64,000 nucleotides of DNA, taken from Alkalibacillus haloalkaliphilus. GTDB lineage: Bacteria > Bacillota > Bacilli > Bacillales > Alkalibacillaceae. The DNA is taken from contig NZ_BJYA01000013.1 of assembly GCF_007991275.1 (NCBI RefSeq), forward strand, positions 1 to 64,000, written 5' to 3'. The notes under the pieces were generated by a model. That model was not told the DNA's origin. It did no database searches and saw only the letters and a program-made list of their open reading frames with translations. Position numbers and translations under genes: made by a program. This document shows, one piece after another, positions 7,681-16,933 of this stretch. Positions within the stretch are counted from its first letter, which is position 1, and each line of letters begins with the position of its first letter.

Positions 7681-9495
7681 ATGTCTGAAAACATTAAAGC
7701 GGTAAAAAAGTACACAATCGAACAATTTCAAAACACAGAGAATATTGCAGGGGCTGCTTTATCTCATGATGGCTCTTCCATTTTATATGCTAGTGATCAA
7801 ACAGGTGTATTTAATGCGTTTTCCATTCAGATTAAGGACATGCTACCGACTCAATTAACAGAGTCGGCGACGAACGCTATCTTCCCGATTAGCTACTTTC
7901 CTCAAGACAAACGTTTCTTATATGAAAGTGATGAAGGGGGAAATGAATTAAACCACATTTACTTACGTGAAGAAAACGGTAAAGTAACAGACTTAACACC
8001 TAGTGAACAAGCAAAAGCAGAATTTTTCGGGTGGGCTGAAGACGAGAGAAGTTTCTTCTATGAATCAAATAAGCGTGATGAACGATTCATGGATTTATAC
8101 GAAATGGACATTGATTCCTTCACTTCTCAACTGGTTTTCAAAAATGAAGAAGGCTATAACATTGCATCGGTTTCACCTAACAAGAAATATATTGCTCTAT
8201 ACAAAACGGACAAACCTAATAATTCAGACATGTACATTTATTCTAAGGAATACGGGATTAAGCATATTTCAGAACATGTAGGTGATGTTGACTACCTTCC
8301 TGTAACATTCGACCAATCTTCAAATCATCTATACTATTTAACAGATGAAAACCATGAGTTCTCATACTTAAAGCGTATGAATTTAACCACTCAATCAACT
8401 GAGACAGTTGCCATTGAGGATTGGGATATTGTAATGGCTAAATTCTCTTATAACTATAAATATCTTATTTACGCTATTAACAACAATGGAAAAACAGAAG
8501 TTAAACTATTGGATACAGCTACTGGCAATTATGTTGAAATAGAAAATTTACCCGAAGGACAAATAAGTAGTGTGTCGATCTCAAAAAATGAAGGGAAACT
8601 AGCTTTCACATTGAACAGTTCAAATGCACCGAGCAATCTATATTGTTATAACTTAACAACAAAATCCCTTACTCGTTTAACTGACACGTTAAACCCAGAA
8701 ATGAATCCAAACGATTTGGTGAAGGCTGAAGTCGTCCATTATTCATCGTTCGACGACTTATCGATTCCTGCAATATATTATAAACCTCACCTTGAACATA
8801 ATGAAAAGATACCAGCGCTCGTCTTTGTCCACGGTGGACCAGGTGGACAGTCAACTGTCGATTATAATCCTCTGTTTCAATACTTAGCGAATCATGGTTA
8901 TGCCATCTTAGCTGTTAACAACCGTGGTAGTTCTGGATATGGTAAGACGTTTTTCAAAGCAGCTGACAAAAAGCACGGAGAAGTAGACCTTCAAGATTGT
9001 ATTGAAGGTAAAAACTACTTAGCCTCCCTAGAGTATATTGACGAAAATCGTATCGGGATTATTGGCGGTAGTTATGGAGGGTACATGGTCCTTGCAGCCA
9101 TGGCTTTTCAACCCGAGGAGTTTGAATTAGGCGTTGATATTTTCGGCGTTTCAAATTGGGAGCGAACATTGAAAAGTATTCCACCTTGGTGGGAAGCAAT
9201 GCGCGATGTTTTATATAAGAAAATTGGTGATCCATACGAAGAGAATGAATACATTAGAAGCATTTCACCTCTATTCCATGCTAAGAACATTTCAAAGCCA
9301 CTGATCGTCTTACAAGGAGCTAATGATCCAAGAGTTCTTCAAGAAGAATCAGATGAAATTGTAGAAGCTGTTAAAGATAACAACGTGCCTGTTGAGTATA
9401 TCATCTTTGATGATGAGGGCCATGGATTTACTAAAAGGAATAACAGAATCAAGGGATATCAAGCTATTAAACAATTTCTAGACCAACATATGTAA
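7681..9495 (+). CDS. S9 family serine peptidase (acylaminoacyl/dipeptidyl peptidase-like)
   Basis: A 604-residue cytosolic prolyl-oligopeptidase-family enzyme. The first ~350 residues are WD40/TolB-like propeller strands (ISSVSISKNEGKLAFT and similar). The alpha/beta hydrolase domain follows, with the oxyanion segment VFVHGGPGGQS, nucleophile Ser464 in GGSYGGYM, Asp549 in QGANDPRV and His581 in DEGHGF. The triad is complete. There is no signal peptide. Start at the ATG after AAGAAGG, nine codons inside the frame. It is followed by its own terminator. The exact peptide specificity cannot be read from sequence. Confidence 0.93.
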   Translation: MSENIKAVKKYTIEQFQNTENIAGAALSHDGSSILYASDQTGVFNAFSIQIKDMLPTQLTESATNAIFPISYFPQDKRFLYESDEGGNELNHIYLREENGKVTDLTPSEQAKAEFFGWAEDERSFFYESNKRDERFMDLYEMDIDSFTSQLVFKNEEGYNIASVSPNKKYIALYKTDKPNNSDMYIYSKEYGIKHISEHVGDVDYLPVTFDQSSNHLYYLTDENHEFSYLKRMNLTTQSTETVAIEDWDIVMAKFSYNYKYLIYAINNNGKTEVKLLDTATGNYVEIENLPEGQISSVSISKNEGKLAFTLNSSNAPSNLYCYNLTTKSLTRLTDTLNPEMNPNDLVKAEVVHYSSFDDLSIPAIYYKPHLEHNEKIPALVFVHGGPGGQSTVDYNPLFQYLANHGYAILAVNNRGSSGYGKTFFKAADKKHGEVDLQDCIEGKNYLASLEYIDENRIGIIGGSYGGYMVLAAMAFQPEEFELGVDIFGVSNWERTLKSIPPWWEAMRDVLYKKIGDPYEENEYIRSISPLFHAKNISKPLIVLQGANDPRVLQEESDEIVEAVKDNNVPVEYIIFDDEGHGFTKRNNRIKGYQAIKQFLDQHM

Positions 9496-9504
9496 AACCG
9501 ACTT

Positions 9505-9540
9505 AAAAGGGTAGTCATTAAGATGGCTGCCCTTTTATAT
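9505..9540 (+). terminator. terminator after S9 peptidase
   Basis: A 14-bp stem (9505-9518 with 9523-9536, G-T pairs allowed) and a TAAG loop end in TTTTATATTAT. Confidence 0.85.
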
Positions 9541-9580
9541 TATCGAGCATTTTATCGTCCAACCAATGTTTCTTTCTATT

Positions 9581-9588
9581 CATATACT
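9581..9588 (+). promoter_or_regulatory. possible sporulation-sigma -10 element
   Basis: CATATACT lies about 30 bases upstream of the Ena-like gene start and differs by one base from the SigE-type -10 CATACANT. No convincing -35 could be fixed, so this is only suggestive. Confidence 0.25.
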
Positions 9589-9618
9589 TTAATAGAGACT
9601 ACTTGTAAAGGAGAGTAG

Positions 9619-9999
9619 ATGATGGGAAATTGTACAACATGTCACTTTGATAAACCAGGGCACAGCTTAGTGTCAGATGATTTTTGTGGCAATTTTTTAG
9701 TTCCTTGTGATGGAGAGATGCATATATTGTGGCAGTTGGACCCTAGTTTTTTTGCTGGTGGAGCCCAGTCAGCTGGTACTGTAAGTATTTATTACGGGCA
9801 TAGTTGTGACGAAGATTTAACTGTCATCATAACAAGAGAAGATTTTACAACAGAACAATTTCAAGTTTCAAATGGTAACACACGGTCACTTACTGTTTTA
9901 AACTTAAACTCTGTTGCCATTGTTTGTCCTAACCAAAATCAAAACCGCAACAGATGTGAAGGGAAGTACTGTATAGACCTTCATTACGCAGTGGAGTGA
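9619..9999 (+). CDS. Ena-like endospore appendage subunit (DUF3992-type)
   Basis: A 126-residue Cys-rich protein without signal peptide. After a short N-terminus with CTTCHF it reads DDFCGNFLVP, ILW, GTVSIYY, LTVIIT, FQVSNGNTRSLTVLNLNSV and ends with GKYCIDLHY. This run of beta strands is the pattern of the S-Ena/DUF3992 domain of spore appendage subunits, whose N-terminal Cys residues cross-link neighbouring subunits. The start is ATG (a second ATG follows at once) after AAAGGAG. It converges on another Ena-like gene with a nine-base gap. The family call is from pattern recognition; the appendage role is inference. Confidence 0.6.
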   Translation: MMGNCTTCHFDKPGHSLVSDDFCGNFLVPCDGEMHILWQLDPSFFAGGAQSAGTVSIYYGHSCDEDLTVIITREDFTTEQFQVSNGNTRSLTVLNLNSVAIVCPNQNQNRNRCEGKYCIDLHYAVE

Positions 10000-10015
10000 C
10001 GACATACTTCACTGC
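9988..10015. terminator. inverted repeat across two convergent stop codons
   Basis: Arms GCAGTGGAGT and ACTTCACTGC (one G-T pair) overlap both stop codons of the convergent Ena-like genes. There is no T tract, so terminator function is uncertain. Confidence 0.4.
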
Positions 10016-10821
10016 TCTTCTATATCCACCCCTGCTATACGTGGCAAGCACTGGTTAGCCGGAACTTTAACTGTCGTTTTGTAGACGACTTTAACTTCAA
10101 TACACAAGTCAACTTCTAAATCTATTCGATAACAATCCTTAGACCTTCGAACATGCGTAACCTGAGAATGAAACGATATTAAGTCACATACAACCTTAGT
10201 CCCGGCTGGAGCACATAACAAAAGAGTTCGCGTGAATTTAAAAGGCACTACACAAGCTTTACCTTCGTAGATCAACTTAATTGCGCCTTCTATTAACAAA
10301 AAGACTTCCTGCAAAATGATCAGGCGTCCATCAGGCAACCTGATTTCCTTACACTTTCGAGACGCTATTTCCTTACAAGTCAATTTTACAGCTTTATCCT
10401 CAACTTCGATAACCTCTTTGTTCATGTTAGGAAAATGAAAAAAGTTATAATGCAAGATTAAGCAATACTTACCTCTTATCGGTAATGATGGACGGTTTAA
10501 CCTCACCTCAAGCATCCTTATGTTCCTTGACGTTTGTGATAATTGCATTCCTTCTGTCTCTACTTCTTTACCATTTATGAAAACAGATAAATAACTTAAA
10601 TCACCATACTCTAAATTTAATGAAATTGTCCCTGATATAGGGTCATCAAGTGTAGATTCCCACAATTTCACCTTCTCATTAACGTTAGATAATAAAAAGT
10701 TGCCACAAACATCATCTGTTACGATATGACTTGGACATGGGACTATAGCGCATAATTGCTTATGCCAATCAAACGTGATCCAATCATATACTTTTTCGAC
10801 ATTAATACAATACTCAGCCAT
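10009..10821 (-). CDS. two-domain Cys-rich spore-surface protein with Ena-like domain
   Basis: A 270-residue protein without signal peptide. It opens with a Cys-containing segment (YCINVEKVYDWITF). Residues ~40-135 repeat the neighbour's pattern: DDVCGNFLL, VKLWES, GTISLNL, a serine/threonine-rich strand, and GKYCLILHY. The C-terminal half has regularly spaced Cys residues and the strands VVPFKFTRTLLLCAPAGTKV and CYRIDLEVDLCIEV, resembling domains of spore-coat/exosporium proteins. Start at the ATG six bases after GAGGTG, five codons inside the frame. It may anchor or cap appendage fibres; this is inference from domain content and neighbours. Confidence 0.55.
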   Translation of the reverse strand: MAEYCINVEKVYDWITFDWHKQLCAIVPCPSHIVTDDVCGNFLLSNVNEKVKLWESTLDDPISGTISLNLEYGDLSYLSVFINGKEVETEGMQLSQTSRNIRMLEVRLNRPSLPIRGKYCLILHYNFFHFPNMNKEVIEVEDKAVKLTCKEIASRKCKEIRLPDGRLIILQEVFLLIEGAIKLIYEGKACVVPFKFTRTLLLCAPAGTKVVCDLISFHSQVTHVRRSKDCYRIDLEVDLCIEVKVVYKTTVKVPANQCLPRIAGVDIEEQ

Positions 10822-10912
10822 CCAACCACACCTCAACTAAACTTCTATCACCTAATATATGTAATTTCACAATATATGATTGTATATTTACCTTTATCTA
10901 TGTAAGAGTGAA

Positions 10913-10945
10913 GAACTCACCCAAGAAAAAAGCTTGAGTGAGCTC
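10913..10945 (-). terminator. hairpin after the small Ena-like gene
   Basis: 13-bp arms (10913-10925 and 10933-10945, two G-T pairs) flank a loop of A residues, read as T residues on the minus strand. It starts seven bases beyond the stop codon. The trailing T tract is weak. Confidence 0.6.
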
Positions 10946-10951
10946 TATAAA

Positions 10952-11281
10952 TTATGGGCGTGATGTTTGAATTACATTGACCGTTACTTGACCAATAATT
11001 GTTTCACCACCAGTAGAAAACACATACAACTCTTGTAAATCCGGTACATAAACTGTAAAACTACTATCTTGTTCAGCTGTTGCAATAATTTCAGTACCAG
11101 CGGCGTCAGTACTAACATTCGCCTCATCACCACTAGCATTAAAGTTTGCTAACGTTACATATCCTGAAGCACGCCCGTTTGCATGCTCAAAGATTTGGAC
11201 CGCATCCGCTGCTACAGCATCTGTATTAAATGTATTACATGTCTGAACGGTCACCACCTGAGGTTCAGGACAACAACTCAT
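10952..11281 (-). CDS. Ena-type endospore appendage subunit (DUF3992-like)
   Basis: A 109-residue protein whose N-terminus MSCCPEP has the CC pair followed by a third Cys (Cys14), as in the N-terminal connector of Ena subunits. The rest follows the Ena beta-sandwich pattern: ASGYVTL, a strand ending ANVST, TEIIATAEQDSSFTVYVPDL, LYVFST and GQVTVNVIQ. Known Ena subunits are 100-120 residues, so the length fits. The start is ATG after GGGAGG. It lies upstream of, and on the same strand as, the two-domain protein, but a hairpin separates them. Self-assembly into fibres is family knowledge, not shown here. Confidence 0.6.
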   Translation of the reverse strand: MSCCPEPQVVTVQTCNTFNTDAVAADAVQIFEHANGRASGYVTLANFNASGDEANVSTDAAGTEIIATAEQDSSFTVYVPDLQELYVFSTGGETIIGQVTVNVIQTSRP

Positions 11282-11369
11282 AGGAACTCCCTCCCAACTG
11301 CCATATTTGGCTGTTCTATTATAGTAAATTCAATAGACTCTACTTTTGTATGTACTCTTGTGCAAACAA

Positions 11370-11403
11370 AAATAAAAGGGCATCTCTATTTATAGAAATG
11401 CCC
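11370..11403 (-). terminator. terminator after HAD phosphatase
   Basis: 11-bp arms at 11378-11388 and 11393-11403 (one mismatch) are followed on the minus strand by TTTTATTTTT. Confidence 0.85.
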
Positions 11404-11418
11404 TCTTTCCGTTTATAA

Positions 11419-12195
11419 TTAAATTAAGCCGATTAACTTCAAACCATTCATCACACCATCTTCATCGACGTGTTTCGTTTCATAGCTTGCAGCTTTCTTA
11501 GCTCGGTCATGACCATTCCCCATCGCCACTCCTAAAGGATACTGTGACAACATTTCAAGATCATTTAACGAATCACCGAATGTCGCAACACGCTCTTTCG
11601 AAATATTTAAACGTTCAATGATTTTTTCAATCCCCTCTGCTTTTGACCCACCAGCTGGAATGACATCTGTTGATAGCTCATGCCAACGAATGAAATCAAA
11701 GTTGTCAAATTGCTTTTCATACACCGCTTCTTCACCCTCTTCACAAAAAATGAGCGCTTGATAAAGTTCACGATTTTTATACTCCGGGTCATATGTTGGA
11801 AACTGATCTATTTTAAGAGAAGATATGCTCTCAGTAATGTAATCATGTTCAGGTACGTTAGCCTTCATATCTACATGATCCATATAAACGACTGGGTGGT
11901 TATTTTTAATCGATTCATCCACCATTCTTTCAAGTGACTTTGTATCTAATGGATTCTTATAGATTACTTCACCTTTCAACACAACATACTGGCCATTGAA
12001 ACTAACATATGTATCAATGCCTAATTCATCTCTAAGATCTTCATACATAAAAGGAGCTCTTCCTGTTGCGATTGCAACTTCATGACCGTTGTCTTTTAAT
12101 TGTTGGATTGCTTGTTTAGCTGAAAGTGGTAAGTTTTTCTCTTCATCTAAAAGGGTACCGTCTATATCAAAGAAAACGATATGTTGGTTTGTCAT
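11419..12195 (-). CDS. Cof-type HAD-superfamily phosphatase
   Basis: A 258-residue cytosolic hydrolase of the HAD IIB (Cof/YkrA-like) group. Motif I is FFDIDGTLL with the nucleophile Asp near residue 10, motif II is the Thr in AIATGRAP, and motifs III/IV are the Lys in GGSKAEGI and FGDSLNDLEML. The cap insert between motifs II and III is of the IIB type. Such enzymes dephosphorylate sugar phosphates, nucleotides or PLP; the substrate is unknown. Start at the ATG seven bases after GGAGGC, 22 codons inside the frame. It is monocistronic. Confidence 0.9.
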   Translation of the reverse strand: MTNQHIVFFDIDGTLLDEEKNLPLSAKQAIQQLKDNGHEVAIATGRAPFMYEDLRDELGIDTYVSFNGQYVVLKGEVIYKNPLDTKSLERMVDESIKNNHPVVYMDHVDMKANVPEHDYITESISSLKIDQFPTYDPEYKNRELYQALIFCEEGEEAVYEKQFDNFDFIRWHELSTDVIPAGGSKAEGIEKIIERLNISKERVATFGDSLNDLEMLSQYPLGVAMGNGHDRAKKAASYETKHVDEDGVMNGLKLIGLI

Positions 12196-12402
12196 AATTA
12201 ATGCCTCCATCGAAATAATGAAATTCCCCATCATTATATATGAGGCTATATAATATGCCAACTTAAAAGCAAAACTAATTTTTACTCACAATTCTTTATA
12301 TTTATTAATAATTTCATGGTTTTTGCTTGTATTTTTAAATCTACTTTGGTACATTATAGGTAACTAAATAAAACCTTTCTTATTTTAAACTTTTTTAAAG
12401 TA

Positions 12403-12575
12403 AGGATAGAGGAGCAAAAACCATGAGTACATATGTGGAAGAGAGTGAGCTCTTTTGAAGCATATGAAAAGGGGAATTTGCCGAAGCTTTAATGATTCTC
12501 ACAATCGTGAAGCTGGTTCTGATATTTAAAAGATGCAGAGCTGTCATATAGGAGACTATATGGAGGGCTATCTCT
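12403..12575 (+). promoter_or_regulatory. lysine riboswitch (L-box) aptamer
   Basis: The conserved L-box elements appear in order: GATAGAGGAGC, GAGTA, AGGGGAA, GCCGAAG, GCTGGTTCTG and TGGAGGGCTATC. P1 pairs GATAG (12405-12409) with CTATC (12568-12572). It lies upstream of dapA, the usual target, and lysine binding would favour the terminator downstream. Confidence 0.95.
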
Positions 12576-12601
12576 GACTTAGGACTACATGATGTTCTTA
12601 A

Positions 12602-12633
12602 GCAACAACGAGCCCTCTCGTTGTTGCTTTTTT
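12602..12633 (+). terminator. riboswitch-controlled terminator before dapA
   Basis: A perfect 11-bp stem (12602-12612 with 12617-12627), a CCCT loop and six T residues form the expression platform of the lysine riboswitch. It stands 60 bases before the dapA start. Confidence 0.93.
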
Positions 12634-12692
12634 GGTCCTCCACACCTAGAGGTGAACGATTTACAAATTTTATTGAAAAGGGTGTGTGTATC

Positions 12693-13583
12693 ATGAATTT
12701 TGGTCAAGTAATTACAGCAATGGTAACGCCATTCGATCAAAATGGTGAAGTCGACTACGATGCAACAAGAAGTTTGATTAACTATTTAATCCAAAACGGA
12801 TCAGATGGTTTAGTTGTTGCAGGAACAACAGGTGAATCACCAACATTAACACATGAAGAAAAATTACATTTATTCCGTCTAACAGTTGATGAAGTTAACG
12901 GGCGTGTGCCAGTTATTGCAGGTACTGGCTCTAATAACACTAGAGAATCAATTGAACTTTCTAAAGAAGCAGAATCAATTGGTGTTGACGCGGTTATGTT
13001 AGTAACACCATATTACAACAAACCATCCCAAGAAGGTATGTACCAACACTTTGGTACAATCGCAAATAGCATTAACTTACCAGTAATGCTTTACAATATT
13101 CCAGGCCGTAGTGCTGTTGGCATGTCACCAGATACGATTATTCGTCTATCACAAATCGAAAACATTGTATCAGTAAAAGAAGCAAGCGGTGACTTAGACC
13201 AAGTGACTACCATTATTAACAACACTGCTCCTGAATTCACTTTATACACAGGTGAAGACAGTCAAACATTACCGACCGTTGCAATAGGTGGTACAGGTGT
13301 TGTTTCAGTATCAGCACATGTGATTGGTAATGAGATGCAACAAATGTTAAATGCACTACACAACGGAGATGTCGCATTTGCTTCTAGAATGCATGGTTAT
13401 ATCGTACCGTTTATGAATGCGATGTTCTCAGCACCAAGCCCAACACCAGTTAAAGAAGCATTGAACCAAATCGGTGTATCAGTTGGCGGTGTTCGTTTAC
13501 CACTTATCCCGTTAAACGACACAGAACGCGCTTCACTAACACAATTAATTAACGAGTATAGAAGCCAAGAAGACGTTGGCTAA
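12693..13583 (+). CDS. dapA: 4-hydroxy-tetrahydrodipicolinate synthase
   Basis: DapA condenses pyruvate with aspartate semialdehyde, the committed step to diaminopimelate for peptidoglycan, lysine and, in spore formers, dipicolinate. The 296-residue protein is full length. It shows the pyruvate-site loop GTTGESPTL, the active-site segment VTPYYNKPSQEGMYQHF, MLYNIPGRS and the Schiff-base lysine (Lys162) in SVKEASGDL. Start at the ATG after AAAAGGGTG, 24 codons inside the frame. It is transcribed alone under a lysine riboswitch and has a terminator after it, so no other lysine gene is in the unit. Confidence 0.96.
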   Translation: MNFGQVITAMVTPFDQNGEVDYDATRSLINYLIQNGSDGLVVAGTTGESPTLTHEEKLHLFRLTVDEVNGRVPVIAGTGSNNTRESIELSKEAESIGVDAVMLVTPYYNKPSQEGMYQHFGTIANSINLPVMLYNIPGRSAVGMSPDTIIRLSQIENIVSVKEASGDLDQVTTIINNTAPEFTLYTGEDSQTLPTVAIGGTGVVSVSAHVIGNEMQQMLNALHNGDVAFASRMHGYIVPFMNAMFSAPSPTPVKEALNQIGVSVGGVRLPLIPLNDTERASLTQLINEYRSQEDVG

Positions 13584-13594
13584 TAAACCTTTTT

Positions 13595-13632
13595 AAAAGA
13601 ACAAGTGATGTGATCGCTTGTTCTTTTTTTTA
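13595..13632 (+). terminator. terminator after dapA
   Basis: A 14-bp stem (13595-13608 with 13614-13627) with one G-T pair is followed by T residues. Confidence 0.9.
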
Positions 13633-13732
13633 TGTTGTCTGTTATGAGAAACAGTTATAAAGTCAATACTACTAATGTTATGATAGAAATAAATACATAA
13701 TAGTAAGATCAATAGAATTGAGGTATAGTTTG

Positions 13733-16700
13733 ATGTTAACGGATCGTTGGATACAAGACTTATTTTCTACCACAGTCTATCAGAGAGGATTAGTCTATTA
13801 TAATCTAGGAAAAGTTGTTCATATGCAATATAATGAGGATATTGATCAATACCAAGCGAGAGTTCTTGGAAGTGAGCTATATAATGTAAAAGTGAAAGTT
13901 GACTCTTCGCAAGTTTCCTATTCTTGTGACTGCCCTGCTCACAGTCAATATAATCAATGTAAACATTCTGTTGCTGTTTTACTTAAAATTTCAAATCAAC
14001 TAGAAGCAGAGATTACACATTATGACGACATTCATAGCCGTCTTAAACGATACAATAGTTTTCAAGAACAACGTGATTATTCAACTGAAATGATTCAATT
14101 ACTTTCTAACCACCTTCAAGGAACTTCAACTAACAAAGATACGTTACAAGTTGAGTTTATTTTAAAACCTTATGACCCGTTGTTACATGATCATATGTTG
14201 TCTATAGAAATGAAACTAGGGGTTGGAAGAACATATGTCGTCAAAAGCTTGAAAAAGTTTTTAGAAAGTGTAAATGAGCAAAAAGAACACTATTTCACAC
14301 CGAACTTTAGCTATGACCCTGAACTTCATCAGTTTACTGATGAAGACCAACGAGCGGTGAATTTATTACTCGAAATGTACCGTAACGATGTATTTTATGA
14401 TAATAGGTGGCAAACACCACCAAGTTCTAAAGCTATGACTATTCCGCCTGTAATCGCCCAACAATTACTACGAGCACTTGCGGACTGTCATTGTCAGCTA
14501 GAATATAATAACGAATATTACGGTGAGATCAATTGGGTTGAAAATGGTACGCCATTCCAATTTTCATTAAACCAAAATGAAGAGCAATACGAGTTATCTT
14601 TAGAAGACTTTCATGATGCTCAATACTTCAAAGATTATGGGATCATTCGTGAAAGCGAAACCTTTTTCAAACTTAATAACAAACAAATGAACATTATGAA
14701 CGACTTGTATAAGCTTTTATACAGAAGTAAGCAAGCATCAGTCCCAATAAAAAAACAACAAGCTGATTCGTTCATCTCACATGTTATTCCTAACTTAGAA
14801 GAACTCGGTCAAGTACAAATGTCTGAAGAAGTGCAGCAATCCATCGTTAACCCATCTCTTCAAGCGACGATACATTTAGACCTTGATGAAGACCGGTTAA
14901 CGGCTAACGTTCGTTACAATTATGATGATATCGTTATTGATCCAATGCAACCAGATCACATACAAAAGCAAAATCATGATCACATTTTAGTCCGTGATGT
15001 CGTTGAAGAGAATAAAATTATGAGTTTAATTGAATATGCATCATTTAAGTTCAATGGCCAAGAGCTTTATTTAGATGATGAAGAAGAAGTTTTTACGTTT
15101 TTATATGATGTTCTTCCTCAACTAGATGAGTCCATAGCAATTTATTCAACTCAAACGGTTAGAAACTTATTATTAGACGACATTGAATATCCGACAGTAA
15201 ACGTTGAATACGACTCTGGCGAAAACTTTTTAGAAGTTGATTTTGACCTTGGTGACATTGACCAGAGTGAAATTAGTCAAATCATCCAATCTGTCGTTGA
15301 GAAGAAGCGTTTTTACCGCTTACCGAACGGGTCTTACGTGCCACTTCAGGACGATTCTTTTGCCGAAATGTCACACATGTTAAAAGAACTTCGATTAAAC
15401 ACACAAGACATTAACGAAGGAACAATACAGCTTCCGGCCTATCGTGGACTACAAATCGACGAGATCTCTCAAGGGTTAAAACGAAAGTATAACGAAGCTT
15501 TTGAAAAGCTCATTCAAGACATTAAAAACCCAGAAAACTTTGAGGCTACTATTCCATCATCACTAAATGCCGACATGCGAGAATATCAAAAAGTCGGATT
15601 CCAATGGTTGAAATCGCTGAGCCGTTATCAATTTGGTGGCATTTTAGCCGATGACATGGGGTTAGGTAAGACGCTACAAGCAATCGCTTTTCTTCAGTCT
15701 GAAAAAGATGAAAATGCAAGCGCTCAACCAGCAATCATTGTAGCGCCAGCTTCTTTAGTTTATAACTGGCAAGCTGAATTTGAGAAGTTTGCCCCAACTA
15801 TGAACATTAAAGTCGTTCATGGTTCAGTCGGAGAGCGTGAAACCGTATTAAAACATGTCGATCAATACGACGTGATTATTACGTCATACCCTTTAGTTCG
15901 ACAAGATATCGAGCACTATCAATCGATGCAGTTTTCAACGCTAATTTTAGATGAAGCACAAGCGATTAAAAACAGCTTAACGAAACAAGCTAAAGCTGTA
16001 AGAGCTATTCGAGCTAGAAAACGTTTCGCACTAAGCGGGACACCAATTGAGAATTCACTCGATGAGCTTTGGTCGATATTTGACGTTATTTTACCAGGCT
16101 TCTTCCCAGCGAAAAAAGAATTCCGTAACTTATCGGAAGAACAAATTTCAAGAATGAGCCGACCGTTCATATTAAGAAGAATTAAAGAAGATGTATTAAC
16201 TGAATTACCCGATAAGATCGAAACAGTCCAACATTCAGAACTGACAACGAAACAGAAACAGCTTTACCTCGGTTACTTAGAAAAAATTCAAGGTGAAGCA
16301 GCTAACGCTTTATCGACAGAAGGGTTCCAAAAGAACAGGATGAAAATATTAGCCGGGTTAACTCGACTGCGCCAGCTTTGCTGTCACCCATCACTCTTCA
16401 TTGAAGATTATGACGGAGAATCTGGTAAACTCAATCAATTACTCGAAATGGTCGAAACAGCACGTGAAAGTGGCAAGAGGATATTAATCTTCTCACAATT
16501 TTCGAGCATGCTTAAAATTATTCACAACAAGTTATCCGAATCAAATCAGGACGCTTTTTATTTAGACGGACAAACACCTTCCAAAGATCGCGTTGAAATG
16601 GTTGAACGATTTAATGAAGGTGAGAAAGATATTTTCCTCATTTCATTAAAAGCTGGTGGAACGGGGCTTAACTTAACTGGGGCAGACACCGTCATCTTAT

Positions 16701-16933
16701 ATGACTTATGGTGGAACCCTGCCGTTGAAGAACAAGCAGCAGGACGTGCGCACCGAATGGGACAACAAAACGTCGTCCAAGTATTCCGTCTCATTACGAG
16801 AGGAACAATTGAGGAGAAAATCCATTCCTTACAACAACGTAAACGTGAGTTAATCGAAAATATTATACAACCAGGTGAAACGACATTCCAAAGCCTTAGC
16901 GAACAAGATATTCGTGAACTGCTTAATGTCTAA
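13733..16933 (+). CDS. SWIM zinc-finger SNF2/HepA-family helicase
   Basis: A 1066-residue ATPase. The SWIM finger is at residues ~63-85 (YSCDCPAH...QCKHSVAVLL, pattern CxCxnCxH). A long middle region is variable. The SNF2 N-lobe has Walker A DDMGLGKT at ~640, DEAQ at ~739 and LSGTPIENSLDELWSIFD. The C-lobe has ISLKAGGTGLNLTGAD and QAAGRAHRMGQ. All helicase motifs are intact. Such proteins translocate on DNA or remodel nucleic-acid-protein complexes; the target here is unknown. The start is the ATG nine bases after GAGG, five codons inside the frame. It is common in Bacillaceae and not part of a visible defence island. Confidence 0.93.
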   Translation: MLTDRWIQDLFSTTVYQRGLVYYNLGKVVHMQYNEDIDQYQARVLGSELYNVKVKVDSSQVSYSCDCPAHSQYNQCKHSVAVLLKISNQLEAEITHYDDIHSRLKRYNSFQEQRDYSTEMIQLLSNHLQGTSTNKDTLQVEFILKPYDPLLHDHMLSIEMKLGVGRTYVVKSLKKFLESVNEQKEHYFTPNFSYDPELHQFTDEDQRAVNLLLEMYRNDVFYDNRWQTPPSSKAMTIPPVIAQQLLRALADCHCQLEYNNEYYGEINWVENGTPFQFSLNQNEEQYELSLEDFHDAQYFKDYGIIRESETFFKLNNKQMNIMNDLYKLLYRSKQASVPIKKQQADSFISHVIPNLEELGQVQMSEEVQQSIVNPSLQATIHLDLDEDRLTANVRYNYDDIVIDPMQPDHIQKQNHDHILVRDVVEENKIMSLIEYASFKFNGQELYLDDEEEVFTFLYDVLPQLDESIAIYSTQTVRNLLLDDIEYPTVNVEYDSGENFLEVDFDLGDIDQSEISQIIQSVVEKKRFYRLPNGSYVPLQDDSFAEMSHMLKELRLNTQDINEGTIQLPAYRGLQIDEISQGLKRKYNEAFEKLIQDIKNPENFEATIPSSLNADMREYQKVGFQWLKSLSRYQFGGILADDMGLGKTLQAIAFLQSEKDENASAQPAIIVAPASLVYNWQAEFEKFAPTMNIKVVHGSVGERETVLKHVDQYDVIITSYPLVRQDIEHYQSMQFSTLILDEAQAIKNSLTKQAKAVRAIRARKRFALSGTPIENSLDELWSIFDVILPGFFPAKKEFRNLSEEQISRMSRPFILRRIKEDVLTELPDKIETVQHSELTTKQKQLYLGYLEKIQGEAANALSTEGFQKNRMKILAGLTRLRQLCCHPSLFIEDYDGESGKLNQLLEMVETARESGKRILIFSQFSSMLKIIHNKLSESNQDAFYLDGQTPSKDRVEMVERFNEGEKDIFLISLKAGGTGLNLTGADTVILYDLWWNPAVEEQAAGRAHRMGQQNVVQVFRLITRGTIEEKIHSLQQRKRELIENIIQPGETTFQSLSEQDIRELLNV

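Noticed and set aside
13733-16933. SNF2 helicase as part of a DISARM or other defence system
   Set aside because: No methyltransferase, nuclease or PLD partner is adjacent; the gene is monocistronic with a SWIM finger typical of housekeeping bacillary members.
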